Part shown: positions 1-10,700 of the stretch, one piece after another
How positions within the stretch are numbered: the first letter of the stretch is position 1
Layout of the letters: each line of letters starts with the position of its first letter
From: Litoditis marina
Taxonomy: Eukaryota; Nematoda; Chromadorea; Rhabditida; Rhabditidae
Assembly (NCBI GenBank): GCA_964036275.1
Contig: OZ038433.1
Span: forward strand, 7,481,048-7,545,047
Length of the DNA stretch: 64,000 nucleotides
Direction of reading: 5' to 3'
The notes under the pieces: model-generated
Seen by the model: only the letters and a program-made list of their open reading frames with translations
Told to the model about the DNA's origin: nothing
Databases searched by the model: none
Position numbers and translations under genes: made by a program

Positions 1-1007
1 CGAAATCACACGAAATAAGGTAAACACGCTGTCTTTCCGCGGACATCTGTAGCTGGTTCGGGTGTTCCACATGACTGCGAAAATTGCCAGAGCTCCCGAT
101 CGAATGTCTGTGAAATGATGAGAGAACGCTGCTGTGAGCGTTATCACAAAACTTTTTCCAGCCACCCGCATAGCCCAATTTGCCTTCTTATACCTGGCGT
201 GTCACGAATAATATGACAGAATTTGTATTTACCTAACTTTTTAGCTACCCGTTAGCCATTAATTTGGCTGGCTTTTCGCCCTCGGAAGCATAAAAGCAAG
301 CCCGGAAAAACCACTTTTGGAGTTTTTGTTGGAAAAGAGACAGACAGTTGGTTCCGTTGTGTATTTTGACTTAAAGAAGGACGATTATGTGGTCCAATCG
401 CAACGCCTCAGTCCTTTAAACCGCAATATATTTTTCAATTGCAGTTTTAAGGACCGATGTAACGGGATTGGTCCACATAATCGTCCTTTTTTAACAGTCA
501 TTTTTTTGTCTACAGATATCCGTTTTTTATACATAGAATAGACATAAGAAACGACTATCGTGACTTCAAACAGCAACACGGACAGATGCACTGCAGAAGT
601 ATTTTATTCAGATACACGATATTGAACAACATGCAACATATAATGCAGGCATAGAAAAAACAAGCATACACATCAGATCAGCAATTACATGAGAAATGAC
701 TACAGTACGATTTTACAAATGACATTGACAATACGAATAAGTATACCGGTCAAAATAATGAAGATCGGAAGTAGAAGAAAGTGCTCATTCTGACTCAGGA
801 CGTCGCCAGGGACCAACTTTGAACTGAATCGAAAAGTAAGGTTATCACTTCGAAAAGACAAATGTTCTTACTTGTTGTCAGAGAGGCAAGGCAGTGAAAA
901 CAAAAATAGTGATGATAGTTGATACGAGGAGTGGCAGAAGTAAGTGAAAACGTACGGCAAAACAATAATGTGACAGGTAGTAGAAAGTTGACAGAGATGT
1001 TTCCTGA
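1..1007. other. Gene-free left edge and 3' flank of the HP1-like gene
   Basis: I see no coding exon here. The stretch contains one small inverted-repeat element (377-488) and is otherwise AT-rich. The 3' UTR of the minus-strand HP1-like gene presumably runs into it. An AATAAA on the minus strand (TTTATT at about 602-607) is a possible but distant poly(A) signal. Small open frames at 317-591 lie across the palindrome and look non-coding. Confidence 0.6.
377..488. repeat. Small inverted-repeat element (MITE-like), copy 1
   Basis: A 112-bp palindromic unit. It begins AAGGACGATTATGTGGTCCA and ends with the reverse complement, GATTGGTCCACATAATCGTCC. The centre also pairs imperfectly (CAGTCCTTTAAAC against TTTTAAGGACCGA). 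A diverged second copy lies at 37609-37719. Two copies of the same terminally inverted unit in one window fit a short non-autonomous DNA element. I cannot assign a family. Confidence 0.75.
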
Positions 1008-4000
1008 TCAGACCGTCTTTCCACTAATATCCGCGATGGTATCTTCATAAACCTTCTGCAGCATCTGAAACGAAAAGTTACATAGGTTTAGTTTTGAGAA
1101 ACACTTCGAGCTGAATAAGGAAACGTATTAAATGTGAAAGAGAACAAAAAAAATCCTGTTGTGTTCACAGTTAGATGATTACGAACTACTGCTTGACTGC
1201 CAGTATCTAGTGCAATTGGAAAAGTAAGACGTTTTCTTAATAAAAATTTGGGTGTATTGAATTATTGATGGAGGACAACCAAAAAAATTCCATTTAACAT
1301 ACCTCTGGGGCGTAGAGCAGAACAAGACGGGTGGGAACGAACTCATCGGTCCAAGGTTTGCTCTTCTTTCCCTTAACGTATGTGACCAGAACTGCTGGCT
1401 CGTTGAACTGCAAACATATATCAGTAGGTGATTATACTGAAACCCGTTTTTTCCAGAAGTATGCAGAACTTTATAGTTTTGTTTTAAAAATGGGTGGAAT
1501 CCTTGGCGGAATGTAAAGACCTGAAGACTAGTTGAATAATGTTATTGGTACATGAGCATGACCACACACAAACGAGTAATCACAAGTGACGACAAATTGT
1601 CAACTCCTCAAATCTTTGGTTTTCAAGCTTCAACGTAGCTCGAACCTCGAAATTCCATAACCACTATGCTTCACTAAGATACTAGCGCAGTAAATTTGAA
1701 AGTAACAGACAAGGCCATTCCAAGAATAGTCAGAATCATATCTCACTGAAATATGACAGAACACAGAAAATGGTAGTGAAAAAAGCTTACTCCAGTAGTG
1801 TAATTTTTGAGCGCCTGAATCTTCTCGCCGTTGGCACATCCCATATCCTTGTCCAATTTCAGCTGCTTGTGAGCTCTGCCACCGCGAGGAGTAGCACTTG
1901 TCGCAGGCGACTTGGCGGGAGAACCAGATGCCCCTCTACGAGCCCGCTTCGAGGGAGTAGTAGTAGCTACCGGAGAGGAGGAGTGAGCCTGAACAACCCC
2001 GATGAGTAAACAATTTACTCAACTGTAATATGTTTGAAAACCACTGTGAAACCGGGACAAAAGTGGTCAAAACGTATTCAATTGACAACTTCCAGAATAA
2101 CTTAGGATTACGCTGTCCGAAATCTGTACAGTGCCCCGCTTTTAAGCTTGTCGGACGCAATACGCAAAGAACGAACAACGCATATATTAACGTGAAAATA
2201 CACGTGTTCAATTGCGAATAAACACTATATTCTATTATAAAGGTGAACAGTACCTTGTGTGACTCGAATAACAGAAACTATGATCAAGAAAGGGTGACTA
2301 GAAGTAAGAAAATGTCAACACAACTCACCTTCTTCGGAGTACGGGTACGCTTGGAAGGAGATCTGGTCTGACGCGAGCTCAGTCCGTTGGCCTCTTTGTA
2401 CGCCTTCAGTAGCTCGTGTGCATGCTGAAATCAGCCAGTTTACCGAGTTATAAACTGTCGCTTGATCAGTGTTCAAAATTATCTTCAACAAACTAGAAAC
2501 ACTAGGTAGCTTTTAATGTATGAAGCTCGAACAAGGCACGATTCATAACTTTACCCAAGACGACATAATGACAGCTTTCCATTGTTTAGATTTTGCTAAC
2601 TTATAACACAGGTGTGCAGAGCACCAAGAATATTGAACATGTTTTGTGAATACGGTCACTGTCACTAGTCGCTGTGGCCGAGTCTAAAAAAGCGTGATCA
2701 CCTCCAGCTCAGATTCTGGCAGTTCCGTCTTCTCGCCAGGATAGCCGACCCAAGATACAGTATATTTAGTCTGCCCACGAACTTTTCGGTGCGAGAGAAT
2801 ATTCTCCACTTCGTACGCCTCCTCCTCTTCTTCATCATCTTGAAATTTGTAATATAGGATAGAATTATATATACTTCAGTCAAATATATGTACACGGCAT
2901 TCGAGAAGTACAAACATACACTGACAATCTCGACTAAATAGCCAGGAAATATTGAAAAGAGACTCTGCTGCAAAAAAAATTGAGTAGCCCAAGTTTTTGA
3001 ACTGCGCTAATATTTGAAGAAAAATTGGGAAATTGAAAAAAGTGGATAAACCGAAAACTGGTTTCTTATGAAAACACCAACACCTTACTGGACTATGGAG
3101 ACGTAAGAGCCGCAAAACTGCATAAGTGAGGTTTCAGAGAGCTCGCAAACTACTTTAAGTTGCATTTGCCTTCCAGCCACTAACCGTCATCCTCTTCTTG
3201 CACAACAGTTCGCTTCTTCTTCTTCTTGGGAGTGGATTTCCCTTTAGGCTGTGCTGACGAATCGAGACCATGCTCCTTCTTGTACTTCTTTAGGAGCCCT
3301 GCGGCATTCTGCAGTGAAATTGATCTTTAATATTAAGCTTGTGCCATAACATTGAACCTATCTCGTATTGCAAAAATGGTTGAAATGGAGCCTAATGAGA
3401 CGTGCTTCCAACTTTCAAGCACATAACTGATAAGTACGACAAATTAAACGTGTTGATATTGATAAATAACAAAAAACAAATTATTGTTCAGAATACGTTG
3501 AACCGATCTTTTGGAAGATACACTCACATCACCCTGAACAATAAAAATTCATCATGGGACTCATGAATTCAGACCAATGAACCAATGGATCCGTGCTCTC
3601 TGCTAAAAATCATGATATTCTTACAAATAGAATTCCAAAAGAACAAGAAGAATATTCTGCGCCAAACTAACCGCGAGTTCTTTCTCCGGTAGCGCGGTAA
3701 CTTCTCCGGGATAGCCTATCCAAGTGACATCATAAAACAGTTTACCCTTAACCATGTTATGTCCAATGACATCTTCTATCTCATATTCTGGCTCTGAAAA
3801 TTTTAATTAAACTTCCGACCAATTTCGCTTGAAAAGGCACTGGTGAAAGTGTGAAGAGCAGCCATCAAATCAATCAGCACTTTGGAACTGGTTTTCATTC
3901 TTTTTTGAATGATCTAGACTACAAAGTGGTTTCATTATTAACGTAATTTCAAAACAAGTTGTAAAACACGGGCTTACTCGAAAAGCGGTTAGATTAGTCG

Positions 4001-4113
4001 AGAACCCAAGGTGAGATGTAGTATTCACCTAAGTAAAATACATTCGAACCAATCTTTATCAATATTGAAAAAGACAACCGAAAAGTAAGAATAGTACCTG
4101 AATCTTTGGCCAT
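1008..4113 (-). CDS. HP1-like protein with two chromodomains and a chromo-shadow domain
   Basis: Eight exons, in transcript order: 4113-4098, 3793-3672, 3308-3185, 2838-2702, 2424-2329, 1988-1791, 1407-1303, 1064-1008. The phases agree and give 284 aa. Chromodomain 1 (about residues 8-50) has Y9, W30 and Y33 where HP1 has its methyl-lysine cage. Chromodomain 2 (about 95-137) has Y96, W117 and Y120 with identical spacing. Each is followed by a short Lys/Glu helix (LLKKYKKEHG; LLKAYKEANG). A lysine run and an acidic run separate the two domains. A basic Ser/Pro hinge (about 166-212) leads to a chromo-shadow-like C-terminus (about 214-276; EFVPTRLVLLYAPEMLQKVYED). HP1 proteins read H3K9 methylation through the chromodomain and dimerise through the shadow domain in the nucleus. 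C. elegans HPL-1 and HPL-2 have one chromodomain, so the second is the oddity. Both domains lack the usual W of the TWEP motif. The donor after exon 4 (GTGATC) is weak. Confidence 0.9.
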
Positions 4114-5190
4114 AGTTTGTCCGATGATTGTCGATTTAAAACTCCGCTGAAGAGAAACTCCTGGAAAACAGGGATCATCCAGTTTTATTAGCAAAAATTA
4201 CGATGATTCGATTTGAAAACAACAAAATTTGAAAAATCCGCATAAATTTCGATTCTGTCGGAAAATGGACGCGCAACAACAATGGAGTATGCGATATAGG
4301 CTTACTGCTCTAGACGCGCGTCGCGTCGCGTTACATCCTGCGAGGAAAACATTTGGCGTGGCGACAATATTAGAGCCTCAAATTCAAAACTATGGGTGGT
4401 TTCAAAAAAGACTGGGTGTTCTTTTTAATGAGTTTCATAATTGTTTCAGATCGGCAACATAACTGGTAAAAAAGATTAAATGCAATTTTCTTGGTGATAC
4501 TTATCCAGATATAGAAAGTTCATAATACTCCGTTTAAAGTGAAAAGATGTTAACGAAGTTTGTACAAAGCATGGTGCTGACAAAAGCAATTCGTGAACAA
4601 ACTGAGAAATATATTTCAGGATGCAGTACCAACAATTAAAACCTGAAAGAATCATCTTGATTAAAAGTTGGTTCAGTGAAAAGGAAGCAATTGCTACGGG
4701 AGTCGGTTCGGAAAAGAATGCATACTCGAAATTTGATGGCGTTGGTCGATCGATGACCCTTGAATGGTACAATATGTCGTATACACACTGCTTTGGCAAC
4801 AGATTGATACAATCTAGCTGTAAACATACTAGAAAACGACAAGGCTCAGGAATAATAACAGGCTTGGGATTGGGAATAAATAATCAAAAAAAGCCAAACC
4901 GAATAAATATACCGTATTAAGTTCGACTAAATCTGAGTTGTAGTTTAACCTTCACAACCATTGGACGTATATCACCGAAAAACAATGAGTGTAAACTACA
5001 ATCACAGCACATCAACCAGATCAGATCAGGGGGTTGTACAACTCTTCCGTAGTCACCATTGAATTTAATAGTTCTTCGACGAAGTTTGATTTGTTTGGCG
5101 AAGATATGAAATACTCTTTTTTGGATTGTTGCGGAAAAAGAGTGAATAAATTGTCAATGCGGCTCACTAGTTCAGAAACTCTGACGTTAA

Positions 5191-5350
5191 AAACCGAGTT
5201 GTTTACCAAGGTTCGTCTACCAAGTATGGTCACTAGTTGATATCAAGTTGTAAAATCAAGAATTGGAGCACAATTGTGCACCAAGTTCTTGGAAAACTGT
5301 CTGAATCTCGATTTACAACTTTCGGCGAACCTTGGTAAACAACTCGGTTT
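5191..5350. repeat. 160-bp hairpin with 25-bp perfect arms
   Basis: The left arm, 5191-5215 (AAACCGAGTTGTTTACCAAG then GTTCG), is exactly reverse-complementary to the right arm, 5326-5350. They are separated by 110 bp that contains GGTCACTAGTTGATATC. I found no other copy in the window, so it may be a lone foldback element or a MITE remnant. Confidence 0.7.
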
Positions 5351-6354
5351 CTTCAGAGAAGTTCAGAGAATCCATTCAGAAGTCCATCCGAGACGATTAT
5401 GGAATAAACTGGATCTTCGAACAGATAAATATTTACACAGAAGAACTTTCTGGTCATGTGGAGGCTGCAGAATACTAACATGACTTTTTGGGTTCTGCAG
5501 TGTTTGTAGTTTGATCCGACTGTACAATAGTTGAAAAATTCTCTTGTGTTCGACCGATTGGACTACAATCGAAATTTGGTCGGGCCTTAACCCCGAGCCT
5601 GGAAACAAAACATCCTCCAAAATAACTCGAAAAACACTGTAAAAGAAGAAACAAAAACGAGTTTGGCAATACAAAACTTCACGGAAATTTACCTGTTTCA
5701 CGACGGTTTACCGGGGAAAAAACCGGCACAAAATTTCATTTCCGGTCTCTTCACAGCAGCTAGGTTGGTTGGACGTTTTTCGTTTATTCAGCAGAGTATT
5801 TTCCTTTATGATACTTTTCATCATAATTAGAGTTTAGCTGCATTCGAATATGTAATCTGACGCTAGCACAGTAATACTGAATTTATACTATCTTTGAAAT
5901 TGCTAAATAGGTAGAGATTTCTAAGAAAAACGACCCCCATGTAAGAAAAACGGTATATTAATGAAGTGAGGGTGTCTGCTCAATCTTTTCCCACCACTTT
6001 CTTATTCACGTCAACGACTCATTTCATACCAGTAAAAGTTACACCAAAACTTAGTGTATACATAAACTGAATGCACCGGTGGGAAAACGTTATAAACGTT
6101 GACACATAGTTATTTATGTAAATAGTTTGAAATACAGGAATCTTAACAAAATATATCAATTTTTGAGTGAGCTACTCACAATTTGTCACAATTTAGAGTA
6201 TTCAGAAGTATGAGAAGCGGCAGGAGAAATGTGACCAGACGATGCAAGGAAAAACTGCCATCTAACCAGCTTCGCGAACGTGACCATTCCAACAACAAAA
6301 ATATGTAAGATTTTTTTTTGTTTTCATTGAGAAGTCAATGGCAACAATCGAGAA

Positions 6355-6475
6355 GCCTATAGAGGTCGTGGCCGCCCACCGCGTATTCGTGGCCACGAAT
6401 ACCACAAAACATGCAGACACAAAGATGTTTGGAGATCGGTCATTGACAACCACTATGTAACATTAAATAAACATA
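6355..6475 (+). mobile_element. Degenerate 3' tail of a non-LTR (RTE-like) retrotransposon
   Basis: The plus strand at about 6368-6455 translates without a stop to a stretch beginning GRPPRIRGHEYHK and ending DVWRSVIDNHYVT. This resembles the C-terminal end of LINE-type ORF2 proteins (GRPP followed by W-R-x-V/M...HY). A similar tail (QIWSLVMDHHYVTFV) lies at about 52220-52275. Both are followed by AT-rich tails with repeated AAACTTGAAACTT or ATAAAACTTGAGCTT. The similarity of the two copies is seen directly; the RTE assignment is inference from motif memory. Confidence 0.5.
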
Positions 6476-6682
6476 ATTAGGTTAAATGAAATCAAGCGTA
6501 GAAGAAAGTTAATACATGAAAGATTGAATGAGTTAAAAGTAATTACACATGTGGCAAATAAAACTTGAAACTTGAAACTTAATAAAGTTTTTGTTCAAGA
6601 TGATTAGTTATTTCAGGAACGATTCCCAACACAATAACCGCAATGAACAGTTGGACAAGGTTGAGAAAGGTTCGTTGTAGCT

Positions 6683-7095
6683 GGCGGCGTAGCAATCCCT
6701 CAAAAATCTTATGAGATACCTCATGAGCTATAGTCCACACCATTCCTACTGAGACTCCTACAGTAACCTTACAAACTTTCCGAAGGCAGTTGTGAAGCTA
6801 AAAATAAAGTTCATGGAAAAAGCTCTCGTATATTTACTCTACCTGAGAACGAGAGGGAGGTACGAAAATCCTGAACTTCTCCGATCAAAAGTAAATGAGC
6901 AGAACGGCTTGGAATTTTCCAAATCCTACTGTAGGAGTCTCAGTAGGAATGGAAAAGACTATATTCGCATGAGCTTCTCATGAGATTCTATTGATTGCTA
7001 TGCTACAACATTAAGAGTTCACGAGTAGCTCATGAGGTATCTCATGAGAAACTCATATGCACTTCTCGTGAGATTGGAGGGATTGCTACGCCGCC
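6683..7095. repeat. Terminal-inverted-repeat element rich in CTCATGAG, copy 1 (413 bp)
   Basis: Bounded by GGCGGCGTAGCAATCCCTC on the left and its reverse complement (GAGGGATTGCTACGCCGCC) on the right. The interior is packed with TCATGAG palindromes (for example ACCTCATGAGCTATAG and GGTATCTCATGAGAAACTC). Relatives with the same ends lie at 29117-29299, about 34562-34740 and 39327-39737. I see no transposase, so it is a non-autonomous DNA element. Confidence 0.85.
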
Positions 7096-7680
7096 TGGTA
7101 CGGTTATCGAACTATTGTATAGGGTTTGCTCATTCTCAAGCAAGACGATAGGATAGAGAGTTTCTTGCTCTATCCCGCTGTGTGTTAGATTTCGTTGCTT
7201 CTCCGTGAAACTTCGTTAATTCAGGCGTGTATTCTATGAGTAAAACGTGAGACGGCCGCGACAATGTCGTTGCCGTCTCAGGTTTGACTGTTGTTTATCA
7301 GTCTGCGCCTCCTCAAAACATATGCTATTTTCATGAGTAAAATTTGTCACGGCAGCGACATTGTCGTTGCCGTCTCAATTTCGACTCAGTCGGCGGGGGC
7401 CGAGTCAGTGAGTTCTCAGAGTTGAGTTCAAACTACAACTAGAGTTTTGTGATTCCCTCTAGTTTGGTTGGTTTGTTCTGCTGTGAATGAAGTTTGAGAC
7501 GGGTGTACTTTAGACGTGGTCTACAACTTTTGCTGTGTTTGATGAAATTACCCCTCAGAACGGTTCTCTGCTTATTATTGGGAGAACTGAGGTTATTGAA
7601 TCATCCTGTATCTCTGACAACTAGTTGCCTCTCTAGTGAAGGCGGTGAATAACTGTAGTTTTTATTGCACATTTGTGTTT

Positions 7681-7750
7681 GTAGTTTGATCGGGTGTGTT
7701 TCGGAATATAATCGGAGAAGTCTGTTATGTTGAGAGATCAAACTACAATT
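7681..7750. repeat. Short hairpin repeat, GTAGTTTGATC...GATCAAACTACAA family
   Basis: A 70-bp unit bounded by GTAGTTTGATC and its inverted copy GATCAAACTAC. The same bounds, with variable interiors of 20-55 bp, recur at about 11803-11863, 15763-15833, 19053-19127, 38951-39013, 50591-50660, 51749-51818, 61341-61380, 62826-62898 and 63150-63198. It is a dispersed family of miniature palindromes, several inside introns. Confidence 0.85.
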
Positions 7751-7774
7751 TTGAAGCTGTTTCGATCATCCAAT

Positions 7775-7783
7775 CTGTTTAGA
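7775..7783 (+). promoter_or_regulatory. Probable trans-splice acceptor before the 7784 start codon
   Basis: CTGTTTAG sits one base before the ATG at 7784. In nematodes an acceptor at this distance from the start usually marks spliced-leader addition. This supports 7784 rather than the in-frame ATG at 7727, which lies inside the hairpin repeat. Confidence 0.45.
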
Positions 7784-10700
7784 ATGTCAAGCGACGGTGC
7801 CGGAAAAACGTCTGGTAGACTACGTGACAGAAAATCGAGCCGGGGTGAGGTGTACTTCTATTCCCCTAGTTCAACTGCAGAATTGTCAATGAGAATGAAA
7901 GCTCTAATTTAATATAGTTATTGTTAAAAGACATAGTCGAAAGCAAGAAAAATAAATTGGTACGTTTTTTCTCTACACCGAACTTCGAAGATCTTAAATG
8001 AGTTGGCAGAATGAAAAATGTACCTCTAGTTCATGAATACCCTCCACGTGGAGTATTTGTCGATGTAAAAATTGAACACTTTACGAGGGAAAATAGCTGT
8101 ACCAACAAGCATTATCTAACAATCAAACTTCACTCTAACCATTGTCATTTGAGAGAGAAGTAACGAACTGCTGGGAACATGACTTTTTACCCTCCCAACT
8201 TTCTGAAATTGTAAAATTGTATTGCGTTTGAGGAATTGTAGTTTGACCCCCCCCCCCCACCGGGGGGTGATAATTCAATTTATCACTCGCAATACAAAAG
8301 TTTAAGAGTGGAGAGTGAAAAGTAAACATTTCCGGTATTGAAGTTCAGCCCCCCCACTCGTTGAAGTTTGACCCCCACCATTGAAGTTCTACCCCCGCCG
8401 ACCCAGGTGGGGGGTAAATAGTAAATGTCGAAGTTGATTTTTGACCCCCCCCCCCCCACCTCCTAGATTGTCAGGTTTTAGCTTGGGTTGAAGTGCTATG
8501 GGGGGGGGGGGGACCCAACTAAAGTGGGGAGCGATACTTCAATTTTCCCGAACTGCTTTTGTAATAGCTGTACCAACATAATTGAACAAATGACCAAATT
8601 TCAATTCCACTGCACTATATTTTACCTACCAACCTATTTACCTATTTCACTAAGTAACCAACGAAGTTTAGGGACTGCTTTTAGAACTGGCTTTGCGAGT
8701 TCAGGAATTTGTATCTCAGATGAACGAAGCTCAACAACTACTCGACAGGTACACTGTTAGTCAATCGCACAGTCACGCGGAACATGTTAAACACAGCAGA
8801 ACTCAGAAATGTTTAATTACAAAGTGCACGATTCCTCATCAGAATGCTAGCTTTACGTGACTTTTCAATTCACTTCTAGCATATACACCGTTTCAATAAT
8901 ACGTAGCCTGTTACAGTACTTGCTGAACCGATGATAAGTGTTCCTCATAACGTGTAGTAGTAAAATTACAGAGAATAAACTCTTTTATTGTTGTTTTGAA
9001 GAAAGAAATGATTTCATTGACAACATCATTCAGTAATCTGGGAAAATATCGGATGTGTTGGCTGATTTGACCACAACTAGTAGAAGACCTTCGGAGTGAG
9101 AAAACACTTTTCAGAGAATTTCCTCAGGGTTATGAGCATTATTGATTTTTTCGATCTACCCCTTTTCCAGCAAAGGAGAAAAGCTCAACCTGAAGAAAGA
9201 GCTAATCTCGCACCTGGAGAATGCGAATATTATTGTACGCAATAACTTGGTAGGTTTTCAATGGTATTTTCTGTTTAGCGTTTCCATGTGGGCAATTTTG
9301 TTCACAGTTGATGTATTTTTCTGTTTGTATAAATGGATGTGGTTGCAGAAAAGCATGAAAATACATTAGAATTTTTGTGAAAATAATTCATAGGAACATA
9401 CATATTGAACGGAATGAAACCGTGTGGACTACTCTTCTCTTTCAAGATCGAAATTCATTTTGAATAACCTCATCGGTTTTCCAGAGTATCGATGCAAATG
9501 GAAACGATTCTCTGCTAAACAATGGAATGATGGCTGGAGAAAGGTTAATCGATGAGCAATTTTTGAGAATACTAACAAAAGAGAACTCGTGCCTCTTTTG
9601 TCAGATCTGGGAAATTGTAGTAGGATGCACATGATTCTAGCTAACCATCCATTCTAGCCTGTACTGAACTTTTAGGGTAGTTTTTTTCATTTTTTTCATA
9701 GGTATATGTAAGATTCAGTAGGATTTTCATAGGTGTACTTAGGATCTTATTTGAATGTCTCATTCTGGATAGAAAATGAGGTATTTTACTTTCACCCCCC
9801 CCCCGATTGGGAGTTTTTCAGGTAGTTTGAGTTCCTCAGTGAACTGAAATCAAGAAGTTGTTTCAGCGATGTTGATGATGTATCTTCCAACGCGGATAAC
9901 TCAGAGAGCAGTTGGAAATTGGATTCTTCTTCGCGTTTCAATAGCACAGTTCGTCAAGAAAGGTTAGTTTTGAACGAAATTTGCGACACCTGCACGAGAA
10001 AAAGAGTAACTTTGCGAACGCTTGCTGTTGGGGTTTTTTCATATTCGAGATGGGAATTAGATTGAAGTACGATGGATTCCTAGTAAACATCAACTTTCAA
10101 AGCTATTTTATTCAGTGGTGATTGGTTATGGTCAAATATACAAACGTCAGTAGTAGGTAAACATCATGTCTAGTCACGTGAGTTGGAGTAGAGGGGGGGG
10201 GGGTCAAACTACAACTCTTCGCCTGCAGTACATTGTGTAATGGGAATGGAATGAGCCCATTCTAAATATTGTTGGTTTTCTCGTCAGACCGAACACGAGG
10301 TGATATGATGTTTTATTTAGTGCTGACGTTTCGGTCTAACAAGAAAACCAACAATACAATACAAACAGGCCGAGGTTCAAAGACGACAGGACATGAAGAA
10401 CATTCTAAATAGTATCATTCCAGTAACGATGATCTATTGAATACTAGCTTCATTATGAAGAAGTCGAAGAAGGAAACGGAATCCGGGGAATCGGGAGAGC
10501 TGTCGGACTCGTGGGAGACTTCTTTGTCGGACTACGTGGAGGAAGAATCGGAAGAGTCCATTTACGGAGCGTCATCTGAGGAGCGCGACCTTTCGAGGGA
10601 GGATGACCTTTCAAAGAAGGACGTCAGCCTTGGATCGGAAACTCTGAAAAGTGTGAGTTGTAGATTAACAAGTAAATAATCACTTGAATGATTGAAGAAA

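Larger units (their letters stand above)
4114..7783. other. Intergenic region between the HP1-like gene and the unknown 15-exon gene
   Basis: About 3.7 kb of divergent upstream DNA shared by the minus-strand HP1-like gene and the plus-strand gene starting at 7784. I find no convincing exon. It holds a hairpin (5191-5350), a non-LTR retrotransposon tail (about 6355-6475), a 413-bp terminal-inverted-repeat element (6683-7095) and a short hairpin repeat (7681-7750). Open frames of 60-110 codons here show no protein-like composition. Confidence 0.6.

Noticed and set aside
7727..7783. Upstream in-frame ATG for the 15-exon gene
   Set aside because: It lies inside a short hairpin repeat, and an acceptor (CTGTTTAG) sits one base before the later ATG.
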